From DASXKD01 sp963734725 (GTDB lineage: Bacteria; Actinomycetota; Actinomycetes; Streptosporangiales; Streptosporangiaceae): a DNA stretch of 64,000 nucleotides. The stretch is taken from positions 186,001 through 250,000 of the forward strand of contig CAVTIX010000021.1 of the NCBI GenBank assembly GCA_963734725.1, given 5' to 3'. Both the position numbers and the translations under genes were made by a program. The notes under the pieces are model-generated. The model was not told where the DNA came from, did no database searches, and was given only the letters and a program-made list of their open reading frames with translations. Of the stretch, positions 16,553-25,193 are shown in pieces. Each line of letters opens with the position of its first letter. Positions within the stretch are counted from its first letter, which is position 1.

Positions 16553-17339
16553 TCAGTCGCCGCCCCGCAGGACCCGGCGCGGATGCCTGCCGTCGAACGT
16601 AGCCGACGAACGGCGGGTAGATGTTGTAGCCGAGCAGTTCCTGTAGCCGTTCCGGGAGTTGCCGTACGAGGTCGCGGGGCACGGCAAGGCAATGGTTCTC
16701 CTGCGGGCGCAGCCAGCTGACGACGTACTCCAAGATCACCCCGAGACGCGGCTGGCTGGTGCGGTTGGCGCCCCGCCATGCCAGAGGCTGCCGAGGTAGA
16801 ACATGGCCGAGCCCGGCGACATGGTCGCCGTCAGGATTTGGTCTTCCGGGGCAGGCTGCCGCCCGGGTTTCCAGCGGTGGCTGCCGGCCACCAGCCTGGT
16901 CGCGCCGTTGTCCTCGGTGAACTCATCCAGCGGCCACATCGTGTTGATCACCACCGGCGGATGCGGCTCGGGGAGCGGGTAGATCGCGTCGTCCCGGTGC
17001 AGCATCTGGGCCTGCTCGCCCGGGCCGATGCGAATGCCGACCGGAGCGCTGAGCTGATACTGGCCGAGCACCCGGTCGAGCACACCGAGCAGCAGCGGAT
17101 GGACGGCGATCTGGTCGAACGTCCGGGTCTTGGCGAACAGGGCATAGACCCGCTGGGTATCGAAGCCCTCGAAATGGTTACGGCCCTTCGGCGTCGCCTC
17201 AAGGACCCGGCCCAGGTCCGCCCGGGCGGCCGCGACGTCCCGCTCGCTCATCAGCCCGGAGACGATCACATAGCCGTCGCTGGTCAGCCGCTGCACGACG
17301 TCCTGGCCGGTGCACGCCGCGCCTGGCAAGGTGGCCATC
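16553..17339 (-). pseudogene. Phytanoyl-CoA dioxygenase-like protein, broken by two frameshifts
   Basis: From the ATG at 17339 the frame reads LTSDGYVIVSGLMSERDVAA, then AQMLHRDDAIYPLPEPHPPV (the HxD iron ligands), INTMWPLDEFTEDNGATRLV and LVAGSHRWKPG, ending MSPGSAMFYLGSLWHGG, all typical of PhyH Fe(II)/2-oxoglutarate dioxygenases. The frame then stops early near 16740. A one-base shift restores NRTSQPRLGVILEYVVSWLR, LGYNIYPPFVGYV, and a second shift restores DGRHPRRVLRGGD to a TGA at 16553-16555. The missing C-terminal part includes the family's conserved RxxxxxxY-like segment. It is either decayed or affected by two assembly errors. Confidence 0.72.
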
Positions 17340-17456
17340 GCCCCGAGCCTAAACCAGCCGTGCCGCGCCGGGACATACCGCGTGCGCGGAGTGGCGGCGC
17401 GCGCCGGCGGCGCCAGTGCGGTACTTTCCGCGTGCCGGTGGTCGAGGAGGGCGCCA

Positions 17457-18266
17457 GTGCAAAGCAGGCGATACGGACCGGACGTGCTCGCGGCAGGAAA
17501 ACCGCGGCGGCGGGAGCTGCGGCGGGTGGCCGCGGAGCGCGGGCTGGTGGTCGAGGACGCCACCGGCCAGTTCTGCGGCGCCGTGGTCTGGTGCGAGAAG
17601 GACGCGGTCACCCTGGAAGACCGGCATGGGCGGCAGCGGGTGTTCCCGCTCAGCCCGGCCGCGTTCCTGCTGGAGGGCGAGGCGGTCATGCTGGTCAGGC
17701 CGGCCGAGGCCACGGGGCGTGGCCCGGCGCGGACCGCCTCCGGATCGATCGCCGCCCCGGCCAGCCGGGCCAAGGTCGCGCGGGAAAGCCGGATCTACGT
17801 CGAGGGCCGCCACGACGCCGAACTGGTCGAGAAGATCTGGGGCGACGACCTGCGCGACGTGGGCGTCGTAGTGGAATACCTCGGCGGCATCGACGACCTT
17901 GCCGCGGTCGTCGCCGGGTTCTGCCCCGGGCCGGTGCGCCGGCTCGGGGTCCTGGTCGATCATCTGGTGCCCGGGTCGAAGGAGAGCAGCATCGCCGCCA
18001 GCGTGCAATCGCCGGATGTGCTGGTCGTCGGGCATCCCTTCATCGACGTCTGGGCGGCGGTCAAGCCGGCCGTGCTCGGCATGGGCGCCTGGCCGCAGAT
18101 TCCCCGGGGCACGCCGTGGAAAGAGGGCGTCCTGCACGCTCTCGGCTGGCCACCGGACACCGCCGCGGCCTGGCGGCGGATCCTGCGCTCGGTGACCAGC
18201 TTCGCCGATCTCGAGCCCGCGTTCCTTGGCCGGGTCGAGGAACTGATCGACTTCTTGACGTCCTGA
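17457..18266 (+). CDS. DUF3097 family protein
   Basis: A 269-residue protein of the actinobacterial DUF3097 family: RYGPDVLAAGKPRRRELRRV at the start, VVWCEKDAVTLEDRHGRQRV, SRIYVEGRHDAELVEKIWGD, VVVEYLGGIDDLAAVV, VDHLVPGSKE, and a C-terminal SVTSFADLEPAFLGRVEEL. The VEGRHDAELVEKIWG and VDHLVPGSKE segments resemble a TOPRIM-like nucleotide-processing core, which is an inference. The GTG at 17457 was chosen because a GGAGG-type ribosome binding site lies about six bases upstream and homologues start near RYGPDVL. The cellular role is unknown. Confidence 0.85.
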   Translation: MQSRRYGPDVLAAGKPRRRELRRVAAERGLVVEDATGQFCGAVVWCEKDAVTLEDRHGRQRVFPLSPAAFLLEGEAVMLVRPAEATGRGPARTASGSIAAPASRAKVARESRIYVEGRHDAELVEKIWGDDLRDVGVVVEYLGGIDDLAAVVAGFCPGPVRRLGVLVDHLVPGSKESSIAASVQSPDVLVVGHPFIDVWAAVKPAVLGMGAWPQIPRGTPWKEGVLHALGWPPDTAAAWRRILRSVTSFADLEPAFLGRVEELIDFLTS

Positions 18267-18345
18267 ACGCCAGGGCTTGCGCCGCCAGATATCCGGTCAC
18301 GGCACCCGGCAGTCATTGACGCCCACTGTCGGGCATGATGGCCAC

Positions 18346-19089
18346 GTGGCGGCATATGCGAAGTTCGCCAAGTTCTACGACCAGGTGATGGGCGACCGCA
18401 GCCCGCTCATCGAGCGGGTCCGCGGGTACGTCGAGCGCTACCTGCCGGCCGCGGAGTCGCTGCTGGAACTGGGCTGTGGCACCGGCGCCGTCCTCGCCGG
18501 GCTCGCGCCTGGCCTGCGCGTCACCGGCGTCAACCGGTCACCGGAGATGCTCGCCACCGCCGCGCGGAACGCCGCCACGGCAAGCCTGGTGGAAGCGGAC
18601 ATCACCGCGTTCTCCCTCGGCGCCCGGTTCGACGTCGTGATCTGCGTCTTCGACACCCTCAACCACCTGCCCACGTTCGACTCCTGGCTGCAGGCGTTCG
18701 GCCAGGTGGACGCCCACCTGGCCGAAGGCGGGCTGTTCGTGTTCGACGTCAACACCGTCGGCCGGCTGCGCCGCCTCTCGCGGGCGGCCGGCTATGTCGA
18801 AGACTTCGGCCCGCACACGCTGGTCATGGACGTGACGCCGGGCGGAGGCAATCTGTCGCTGTGGGACGTGCGGATCTTCGAGCATGTCGAGGGCGATCAG
18901 TTCCGGCTGCACCATGAGCGGATTCCGGAGCTCGGTGTGCCGCTGACCATGATCCACGAGGCGCTCACTGCCAACTTCGAACTGCTCGAAGCGACGGATC
19001 CCGATGGCGGCCGGGCAACCGACGAGTCCCACCGCGTGTACTTCGTCTACCGGCGCCGGGGCGCCACCGGTGGTGATCAAGGTGCCTAG
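18346..19089 (+). CDS. Class I SAM-dependent methyltransferase
   Basis: A protein of about 247 residues. The SAM-binding motif is LLELGCGTGAVLAGLAPGLR near residues 40-60, followed by VTGVNRSPEMLATAARNA, a DVVICVFDTLNHLPTFDSWL strand, and VFDVNTVGRLRRL. It most resembles small-molecule methyltransferases related to dTDP-sugar or glycine/sarcosine types; the acceptor is unknown. The GTG at 18346 was chosen because it directly precedes AAYAKFAKFYDQVMGD, the usual family N-terminus. It lies 79 bases after the DUF3097 gene on the same strand and could be co-transcribed. Confidence 0.83.
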   Translation: MAAYAKFAKFYDQVMGDRSPLIERVRGYVERYLPAAESLLELGCGTGAVLAGLAPGLRVTGVNRSPEMLATAARNAATASLVEADITAFSLGARFDVVICVFDTLNHLPTFDSWLQAFGQVDAHLAEGGLFVFDVNTVGRLRRLSRAAGYVEDFGPHTLVMDVTPGGGNLSLWDVRIFEHVEGDQFRLHHERIPELGVPLTMIHEALTANFELLEATDPDGGRATDESHRVYFVYRRRGATGGDQGA

Positions 19090-19280
19090 CCCGGGCCCGG
19101 TGCAGCGTCCTCCCCCGGGCCGCTCGATGAGCACGCACAGCGGGCGGCCAGGGTCACCACGCTGCGGACCGACGTGGTCTTTGGGACGGCGGAGCGGCCG
19201 CGATAGCTCCAGCCCGCGCCGGGATCGCCGCCCGGGCAGGAGGGATGGCAACCGATGACCGGGTACCTGTTCCGGCTGAG

Positions 19281-19754
19281 CTAGTTGCTCCTCTCGGGCA
19301 CGACGCGCAGGCGCAGGTACTGCTTGATGCCGAGCAGGCGGAAGCTGGCCCGCTCCACCGGACCGAACGCGGACCGCAGCAGCGGCCCTGCGCCGGCGCG
19401 GTCCACGAACTCCGGCTCGCTCGCGGCGTAGTCCTGGCCGTCGACCCTGATCGAGCAGCCGCCCGCCGCCCGCACGTTCTTCGACCAGTCCGACTGGTTG
19501 CCGAAGGTCAGCGGGATCACGGCCACATCGCCGCTGACCCGGGCGCCAGCCGGGGTCACATAGGCGCGGCCGGATTTCCGGCCGACGTGCCGGATCTCCG
19601 CTGCCATGCGGAAATGCCGCCGCCCCGCGAACTTGCGGATCAGCGGGTTGAGGGCGCGAGTCATTGGGCGCATCGCGATCCGCACGAGCAGCGAAGGCCG
19701 GACCGGCGGGAACGGGACCTGCCGCGCCGGGACCGGCTGAGGATAGGTGCTCAT
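19281..19754 (-). CDS. Deazaflavin (F420)-dependent nitroreductase family protein
   Basis: A 157-residue split-barrel protein of the DDN/nitroreductase family: IRKFAGRRHFRMAAEIRHVG, KSGRAYVTPAGARVSGDVAV and IPLTFGNQSDWSKNVRAAGG contain the conserved K-S-G-R and W-x-K-N segments. Relatives bind F420 and reduce nitro compounds or menaquinone-type substrates. An AAAGGAG ribosome binding site precedes the ATG. It lies 80 bases downstream of the ECF41-like sigma gene on the same strand, so it is probably part of that sigma factor's operon. Confidence 0.85.
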   Translation of the reverse strand: MSTYPQPVPARQVPFPPVRPSLLVRIAMRPMTRALNPLIRKFAGRRHFRMAAEIRHVGRKSGRAYVTPAGARVSGDVAVIPLTFGNQSDWSKNVRAAGGCSIRVDGQDYAASEPEFVDRAGAGPLLRSAFGPVERASFRLLGIKQYLRLRVVPERSN

Positions 19755-19833
19755 CTCTTGCTCCTTTACTGGCCACCCGGAAAGGCATGCCCGGGGCGCC
19801 GGTAAGGACGAGACGAGCGCGCCGATCGTGACG

Positions 19834-20737
19834 CTAGACCGAGGCGGACAACTGCAGGCCCAAGGCGCCCAGCTTGCGCGGGTCGGCGATGACGTGGACC
19901 GACTCGATCAGCTCGCCACGCATGCCGAGCACCAGGACACCGGCCAGGCCGCGGTCGCGGAAGCCGAGCAGCGCCGGCTGCGCCGGCCACCGGCTGGGAC
20001 ACCAGCGTTGCCGGGCCCCAGAACGTCAGCAGGTTCCTGGCGATCTGGGCCGCGCCGTGCACCACGTCGCGCGGCGGGCCGTCCGGGCCGAGGTCGATGT
20101 CACCCCACGCATCCGGCGCCAGCACCGCCAGCAGGCCGTCAAGGTCGCCGCTCGCACACGCGGCGATGAACTTCTCGGTGACCGCGCGGTGCTCGGCCCC
20201 GGCAATCTCGAAACGGGCGCCGGACTGCCCTTCGGCGATCTTCTGCCTGGCCCGCCTGGCGAGCTGACGGCACGCCGGCGCCGCCCTGCCCACCGTCTCA
20301 GCGACCGTGGGAAACGGCACGCCGAAGATGTCGTGAAGCACGAAGACCACACGCTCGGCCGGGCTGAGGCGCTGCAGCAGGACCAGCAGCGCCAGGCTGA
20401 CGCTGTCGTCCAGGGTGACCCGGTCGGCGGGGTTGGCCAGCAGGCCCTGGGCGGGCGGGGCAACGAACTCGATCTCGGCGGCGTCATGGGGGCGCTCCCG
20501 GCGAGCCCGGGCGGACCGGATCCGGTCCAGGCACAGGCGGCTGGTCACCACGATTAGCCAGCCCCGCTCATCCTCAATCTCATCGATGTCCGCGGCCAGC
20601 AGGCGGGTGAACGCATCTTGGACGGCATCCTCGGCGGCACCGATGTCGCCGAGCATCCGGAAGGCGAGATCGATCAGGTAGGGGCGGTGCTCCCGGAACG
20701 CCTGGACGATCTTCGCGCCGTCGCCCGCTTCGCTCAA
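19834..20737 (-). pseudogene. ECF41-like (SigJ-type) sigma factor with a frameshift in its C-terminal domain
   Basis: Region 2 (RPYLIDLAFRMLGDIGAAED) and region 4 (RLSPAERVVFVLHDIFGVPF, TVGRAAPACRQLARRARQKI) are intact, followed by a SnoaL-like domain (EKFIAACASGDLDGLLAVLA, DGPPRDVVHGAAQIARNLL). At about 19977-19990 the frame changes: reading on gives a nonsense arginine-rich tail, while one base over gives QPALLGFRDRGLAGVLVLG and SVHVIADPRKLGAL to a TAG at 19834-19836. The last segment matches the NPDKL-type motif of ECF41 tails, which tunes sigma activity. A TTG at 20737 after AGGACAGGGAA is the likely start, since the proposed promoter lies downstream of the longest reading's ATG. The intact sigma core could still work with an altered tail. 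Confidence 0.72.
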
Positions 20738-20838
20738 TTCCCTGTCCTTATGCCTGTCCGCATGACCCAGAGAGCTGGCCAGGCCCGCCCGGTCACTGAC
20801 CGGGCCGGGCCGCGCGCGCCTGGGGTCGCTTCTTATAG

Positions 20839-20865
20839 GACGAGCCAGCCGACCGAGGTGTGACA
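20839..20865 (-). promoter_or_regulatory. ECF41-type promoter facing the sigma gene
   Basis: On the minus strand TGTCACA (20865-20859) is followed after exactly 16 bases by CGTC (20842-20839). As I recall it, the published consensus for ECF41 sigma factors is TGTCACA and CGTC with about this spacing. Its position about 100 bases upstream of the sigma TTG start fits autoregulation. Both motifs are seen directly; recognition by this sigma is inferred. Confidence 0.65.
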
Positions 20866-20888
20866 CCCGCCGCCGGCGCCCGCCCGCC

Positions 20889-20915
20889 CGTCACATTTCC
20901 CGTCGCCGCGCCGTC
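20889..20915 (+). promoter_or_regulatory. ECF41-like promoter facing the AhpD-fold gene
   Basis: CGTCACA (20889-20895), 16 bases, CGTC (20912-20915): one mismatch from the element facing the sigma gene, and the same spacing. The downstream gene starts at 20971. The two elements lie back to back, so one sigma factor could drive both directions. Confidence 0.55.
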
Positions 20916-20970
20916 CTTCCAGGTGACTTTGCCCACGCCGCATGGCGAGGCCCGGCGAAGGAGGAGAGCT

Positions 20971-21513
20971 ATGTCCCGCATACCCAGCCATACTGTCGAA
21001 GACGCACCGGAAGCCTCCCGGGCGCTGCTGCAAGAGATGATCCAGTTCTCCCCGTCCGGGCGGCCGCTCAACATGCACGCGCAGATGGCGCACTCCCCGG
21101 CCGTTCTGGAGGCCTATGTCTCGCTCAGGAAGGCGACGGCCCGGCTGGGCACCCTGGACCAGGCGGTACGTGCCGCGCTCATGCTCGCCGCGGCCACCGC
21201 CGCGGAGAACCGGTACGCGATGGCCGTCCTCTCGATGCTCGCGCTGCGGTCCGGATGGCGCCAGGATCAGGTGGCGGCCCTGCGGGACGGCAAGGATCTC
21301 GGCGACGAGGCGGCCGACGCGCTGATCGGCCTGGTGCGTGAGGCGGTGACCGGGCAAGGCAGGGTCAGCGACGCGACCTGGGCGAGCGCGCAAGCGGCAG
21401 GCTGGAACGACGGGCAGTTGGCCGAGGCCTTCTCCTACCTGGGCCTGGCCGTGTTCACCGCCTACTTCCTCAACTATGCCGGGACCGAGCTGGACCTCCC
21501 GGCGAGGACCTGA
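20971..21513 (+). CDS. Carboxymuconolactone decarboxylase/AhpD-fold protein without the CxxC
   Basis: A 180-residue, all-helical protein with the AhpD-fold segments RIPSHTVEDAPEASRALLQE, LEAYVSLRKATARLGTLDQA, VRAALMLAAATAAENRYAMA and WRQDQVAALRDGKDLGDEAA. Typical peroxidase members have a CxxC pair at the start of the helix where this one reads AAENRYAM, so a disulfide redox role is unlikely and another activity should be expected. The ATG follows a strong AAGGAGGAGAG ribosome binding site. The location, divergent from an ECF41-like sigma gene, matches the known association of that group with carboxymuconolactone decarboxylase genes. Confidence 0.83.
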   Translation: MSRIPSHTVEDAPEASRALLQEMIQFSPSGRPLNMHAQMAHSPAVLEAYVSLRKATARLGTLDQAVRAALMLAAATAAENRYAMAVLSMLALRSGWRQDQVAALRDGKDLGDEAADALIGLVREAVTGQGRVSDATWASAQAAGWNDGQLAEAFSYLGLAVFTAYFLNYAGTELDLPART

Positions 21514-21514
21514 C

Positions 21515-21889
21515 GTGGAGCTGGTCCAGGCCCGGCTGGTGACCGAGGATGTGGCCGGGCTCGCCGCGTTCTACGCCAGGCTGGTCGGGGCGAAGGCGCC
21601 GTTGAACGAGTACTACGTCGAGGTCCCCGCCGGGCCCGCTTCGGTCGGCTTCTCCAGGCGGAGGTTCACCGAGTACCGCCCGGACCGGGTGGCGCGCCCG
21701 GGCCCGGCGCGGCCGCCGGGCGAGATGATCCTGGACTTCATGGCGGGCGACGCCGAGGCGGAATACCGGCGGATCGAGGCGCTCGGGGTGGACTGGGTAC
21801 TGCGGCCTGCTACGCAGCCGTGGGGAAGCCGGTCCATGATCTTCGAAGACCCCGAGGGCAACCTCGTCAACGTATTCTCCCGGCCCTGA
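21515..21889 (+). CDS. VOC-family (glyoxalase-like) protein
   Basis: A 124-residue vicinal-oxygen-chelate protein: VQARLVTEDVAGLAAFYARL at the start, an EYYVEVPAGPASVGFSRR strand pair, and a C-terminal WGSRSMIFEDPEGNLVNVFS with the conserved DPEGN. The metal-ligand pattern is incomplete, as in many resistance- or ligand-binding members. The GTG at 21515 is one base after the stop of the upstream AhpD-fold gene, so the two form an operon likely governed by the ECF41-like promoter. The substrate is unknown. Confidence 0.82.
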   Translation: MELVQARLVTEDVAGLAAFYARLVGAKAPLNEYYVEVPAGPASVGFSRRRFTEYRPDRVARPGPARPPGEMILDFMAGDAEAEYRRIEALGVDWVLRPATQPWGSRSMIFEDPEGNLVNVFSRP

Positions 21890-22385
21890 CACGACGATGT
21901 CACGCGCTCCCGCGGTATGGCCCGCGGCCGCCGGCCCGGCCCTGGCCTGGCGGCGTTTCCGGGGCGAGCCTTTTGCCGGAAACAACCGGTGTCCCACCCG
22001 GCGCGGCGATATTCTCCAGAAAGTAGCGACCTCAGCGCCGGGCAAGCCTGCCTTTCGCAGGCCGGCCGCGCTGCCAGGCTGATCCATTTGTCTTCGAACC
22101 GCTGGTAGCCCTGATATCGGGCGTTACTCAAGTGGAGTTGGGGCAGTCGGTGACCGATCTCAAGCCTGAGACGCACGTTCACTACGTGCTTGGAAAAACG
22201 CGGCCGGCCAGGCAGTGCCGCCGGTTACCGGTCTTATCCGGCCATCCTTCTAGCGGCGCCTGCCGCCACGGCGGTCCGCGGTCGCCGGTCCCGGCTCGCT
22301 GGCCCGCCACATCCTCTCGCCCCCGGCAGGCCAGCTGCGCCCTGCCGCTGATCGTCCGCCGCTCGGACGTGGAGGTCACCGGCCG
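21890..22385. other. Intergenic region without a recognisable gene
   Basis: About 500 bases. Open frames exist on both strands but none has a family-like composition, a ribosome binding site or any motif I recognise. No tRNA-like fold or clear hairpin terminator was seen. Confidence 0.5.
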
Positions 22386-23417
22386 GTGAAAGCTGCGGCG
22401 TTCTACGAATATGGGCCCGCGGAGGCGATGCAGTACGCCGACATCCCCGACCCCGGCGTCGGTTTAGCCGATGTCCTGATCAGGGTGCAGGCCTGCGGGG
22501 TCAACCATTCCGACCTCGATTCGCGGGCCGGGACGTCCCGGTGGCCGTTCGAGTTACCCATGGTGTTAGGCGCGGAGTTCACCGGGACCGTGGTCGAGGT
22601 GGGTCCCGGCGCCGGGCAGATCCGCGCCGGGGACCTCGTCACCGCGTTCCAGCAGTACAACTGCGGCCGGTGCGGGCAGTGCGCCAGGTGGCGGCCGGAT
22701 CTCTGTGCGGCCTTCGAGGTCTTCGGCACCACCCGCTGGGGCGGCTACGGCGAACTGGTATGCGCGCCTGCCAGGGTGGTGGTTCCCCTCGATCCCGGGG
22801 ACGACATGCTGGCCGTCGCCGCGGGCCAGTGCGTGGTCAGTACCGCGTGGCACATGGTGAACCGGCTGGCGCTGGTCCGCCCGGGAGACCTGGTGCTCGT
22901 GCCGTCGGCCTCGGGCGGCGTGGCCGGCGCGCTGGTGCAGTGCGCCAAGCTGGCCGGGGCAACGGTGATCGCCACGGCCGGCAGCGCGGCCAAAGCGGAG
23001 CGGGTTTCGGCGCTGGGCGCCGACGCGGTGGTGGTCAGGACCGGTGGCGCGATCTCGGCCGACCTGTTGCACGCCACCAGCAGCAGGCGATTCGACGCGG
23101 TCCTCGACACCGTGGGCGGAGACCTGTTCGGGGCCCATCTGTCGGTGCTACGCGAGGAAGGCGCCCTCGTGACCTGCGGCGCGCACGCCGGCGAGGTGGT
23201 GCCGCTCGACTTGATCCCGCTCTTTCGCAACGGCTGGCGCATCGTCGGATTCCGGCTCGCGCCACCCGACGATCTTGCGGCGTCGCTGGAGCTGATCCGG
23301 CGCGGAACGATCAAGGTGCCCATCGCCGCCACCTTCCCGGTCAGCGACGCCGCCGAGGCGCACCGGTTCCTCGAACGGCGCGAGCACGTCGGGAAGGTGC
23401 TCCTTGTCGCCGAGTGA
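22386..23417 (+). CDS. Zinc-binding MDR alcohol dehydrogenase
   Basis: A 343-residue medium-chain dehydrogenase: GVNHSDLDSRAGT in the catalytic region, LGAEFTGTVVEVGPGAGQI, and the structural-zinc cysteine cluster NCGRCGQCARWRPDLC near residues 94-108. The nucleotide-binding segment is LVPSASGGVAGALVQCAKLA. GAEFTG in place of the usual GHE suggests the catalytic zinc site is modified, as in quinone-reductase-like relatives. The substrate is unknown. It lies 60 bases upstream of a peptide-type substrate-binding lipoprotein on the same strand. Confidence 0.87.
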   Translation: MKAAAFYEYGPAEAMQYADIPDPGVGLADVLIRVQACGVNHSDLDSRAGTSRWPFELPMVLGAEFTGTVVEVGPGAGQIRAGDLVTAFQQYNCGRCGQCARWRPDLCAAFEVFGTTRWGGYGELVCAPARVVVPLDPGDDMLAVAAGQCVVSTAWHMVNRLALVRPGDLVLVPSASGGVAGALVQCAKLAGATVIATAGSAAKAERVSALGADAVVVRTGGAISADLLHATSSRRFDAVLDTVGGDLFGAHLSVLREEGALVTCGAHAGEVVPLDLIPLFRNGWRIVGFRLAPPDDLAASLELIRRGTIKVPIAATFPVSDAAEAHRFLERREHVGKVLLVAE

Positions 23418-23477
23418 GCCCGGGCCCAGCATGACCCATCTCGCATCTATCGGGAGAACATTGTGGAGGTAAGCCCC

Positions 23478-25100
23478 GTGGATCAATCGGATCACAGCAG
23501 AACGCCGCGGCAGGCGGAAGGATTGGGACGGCGCCAGTTCCTTCGCGGGATGGCCGTCACCGGCGCTGTGGCGGGCGCCGGGAGCTTACTCAGCGCGTGC
23601 AGCGGCGGTCGTTCCAGCTCCGGCGCGGTCGGCCAAGCCGCCCAGGCCAGCCGGTCCTTGCGGCGCGGCGGCAACCTCACGCTGGGCCTCACCGGTGGTT
23701 CCAGCTCCGACACCCTCGATCCGCACAAGAGCCTGACCTATCTGGACACCTCCCGGCTGCAGTCGCTATACCAGCCGCTTGCCCAGCTCAATGCGCAGGC
23801 GCAGGTCGAGTACGTACTGGCCGAGTCGATCATCCCGCATGGGTCGCTGTCGAGCTGGATAATCCGGCTCCGGCCCGGCGTCACCTGGCACGACGGCAGG
23901 GATTTCACCGCCGATGATGTCGTCTTCACGTTCCAGCGGGTCTATCACAATGATTTCACCGGGAAGTTCGGCCTCGGCCCGATCGACATCAAGAACACGA
24001 AGGCAGTCAACAAGCTCACCATTCAGGTGAAGATGACGAAACCGTTCGCCAGCTTCGCCGAGCAGCTCGCCGCATTCTGGTACAACCTGTACATCGCGCC
24101 GGTCGGTTTCAGCCCGGCGAAGCCGGTCGGCACCGGGCCGTTCATCTATAAGAGCTTCACCCCGGGCCAGCGCAGCGTATTCGCGCGTAACCCGCATTAC
24201 TGGAAGCCCGGGCTGCCCTACGTGGACACCCTGACCCTCATCGATTTCAGCGACAGCACCAGCCTCCAGGATGCGCTGGCCACCGGCGTTATCCACGGGG
24301 CAGGCGCGCTCGACGGCCCGCAGGTCGCCTCGCTTGCCACCACCAGCGGCATCAAAACGGTTGTTTCGCACACGGGAGAGATCGTCCCGTTCACCATGCG
24401 CGTCGATCAGCCGCCGTTCAACGACGTCAACGTCCGCCAGGCGATGCGGCTCCTGGTGGACCGCCCGCAGTTGATCGACTCGGCGCTCGACAGTTACGGC
24501 GTAGTGGCGAACGACCTCTTCTCGCCCTATGACCCCGGTTTCGACCACACGCTGGTCCGCCCTCCTCAGGGCGACATCCCGCAGGCCAAGTTCCTGCTGA
24601 AGAAGGCCGGCCAGGAGGGCCTGACGGTGAGCCTCACCACCTCGGCAGTGGCCACCGGCACGGTGGCGATGGCCACCGTGCTGGCCGCGCAGGCCAAGGC
24701 CGCGGGCGTCACGATCAACATCAGCAACGTCCCGGCCGGGACGTTCTTCGGGCCGAACTACCTCAAGTGGCCGTTCGCACAGGACTACTACAACTATTAC
24801 CCCTATCTATCCCAGGTGGCCGAGTCGATGCTGCTTGGCTCGCCATTCAACGAGACGCATACCAACAATCGCCAGTACACGAAGCTTTACGACCAGGCGA
24901 ACGCGACCGGCAACCCGTCGGTGCGGAAAGAGATCCTGCGCGAGATGCAGCGGTTCGACTTCAGCGAGGGCGGCTACATCATCCCGGCCTACATTGACGG
25001 GCTGGACGCCTACAGCGACAAGATAACCGGGTATACGGCCGGAAAGGTTGGGCAGCCACTATCCAACTTCGATTTCGAGCATTTCGCGTTCGTCGGGTAA
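23478..25100 (+). CDS. ABC substrate-binding lipoprotein, family 5 (peptide/nickel type)
   Basis: A 540-residue extracytoplasmic solute-binding protein. The N-terminus has a twin-arginine-like motif GRRQFLRG at residues 17-24 and a lipobox LLSAC with C41, so it is probably Tat-exported and membrane-anchored. The mature part shows family 5 features: GGNLTLGLTGGSSSDTLDPH, WHDGRDFTADDVVFTFQRVY, PVGTGPFIYKSFTPGQ, and NDVNVRQAMRLLVDRPQLI. The GTG at 23478 was chosen because GGAGGT lies seven bases upstream. No permease or ATPase gene accompanies it; a strong terminator ends the transcript. Confidence 0.87.
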   Translation: MDQSDHSRTPRQAEGLGRRQFLRGMAVTGAVAGAGSLLSACSGGRSSSGAVGQAAQASRSLRRGGNLTLGLTGGSSSDTLDPHKSLTYLDTSRLQSLYQPLAQLNAQAQVEYVLAESIIPHGSLSSWIIRLRPGVTWHDGRDFTADDVVFTFQRVYHNDFTGKFGLGPIDIKNTKAVNKLTIQVKMTKPFASFAEQLAAFWYNLYIAPVGFSPAKPVGTGPFIYKSFTPGQRSVFARNPHYWKPGLPYVDTLTLIDFSDSTSLQDALATGVIHGAGALDGPQVASLATTSGIKTVVSHTGEIVPFTMRVDQPPFNDVNVRQAMRLLVDRPQLIDSALDSYGVVANDLFSPYDPGFDHTLVRPPQGDIPQAKFLLKKAGQEGLTVSLTTSAVATGTVAMATVLAAQAKAAGVTINISNVPAGTFFGPNYLKWPFAQDYYNYYPYLSQVAESMLLGSPFNETHTNNRQYTKLYDQANATGNPSVRKEILREMQRFDFSEGGYIIPAYIDGLDAYSDKITGYTAGKVGQPLSNFDFEHFAFVG

Positions 25101-25107
25101 GACTAAT

Positions 25108-25148
25108 GGCCCGGCCCGGGTGACGGCGTCGCCCGGGCCGGGCCTTTT
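25108..25148 (+). terminator. Intrinsic terminator after the solute-binding gene
   Basis: A perfect 13-base stem (25108-25120 with 25132-25144, all G and C) around an 11-base loop, followed by TTTT. It starts eight bases after the stop codon at 25100, so the gene above is the end of its transcript and does not read into a transporter. Confidence 0.85.
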
Positions 25149-25193
25149 GGTATCCGCGGCCGGCCGGCTCACCGGCCAGGTGCGTGCCGCGGC

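Noticed and set aside
22132..22385. Plus-strand 85-residue open frame before the dehydrogenase gene
   Set aside because: Arginine- and cysteine-rich composition, no ribosome binding site and no family match.
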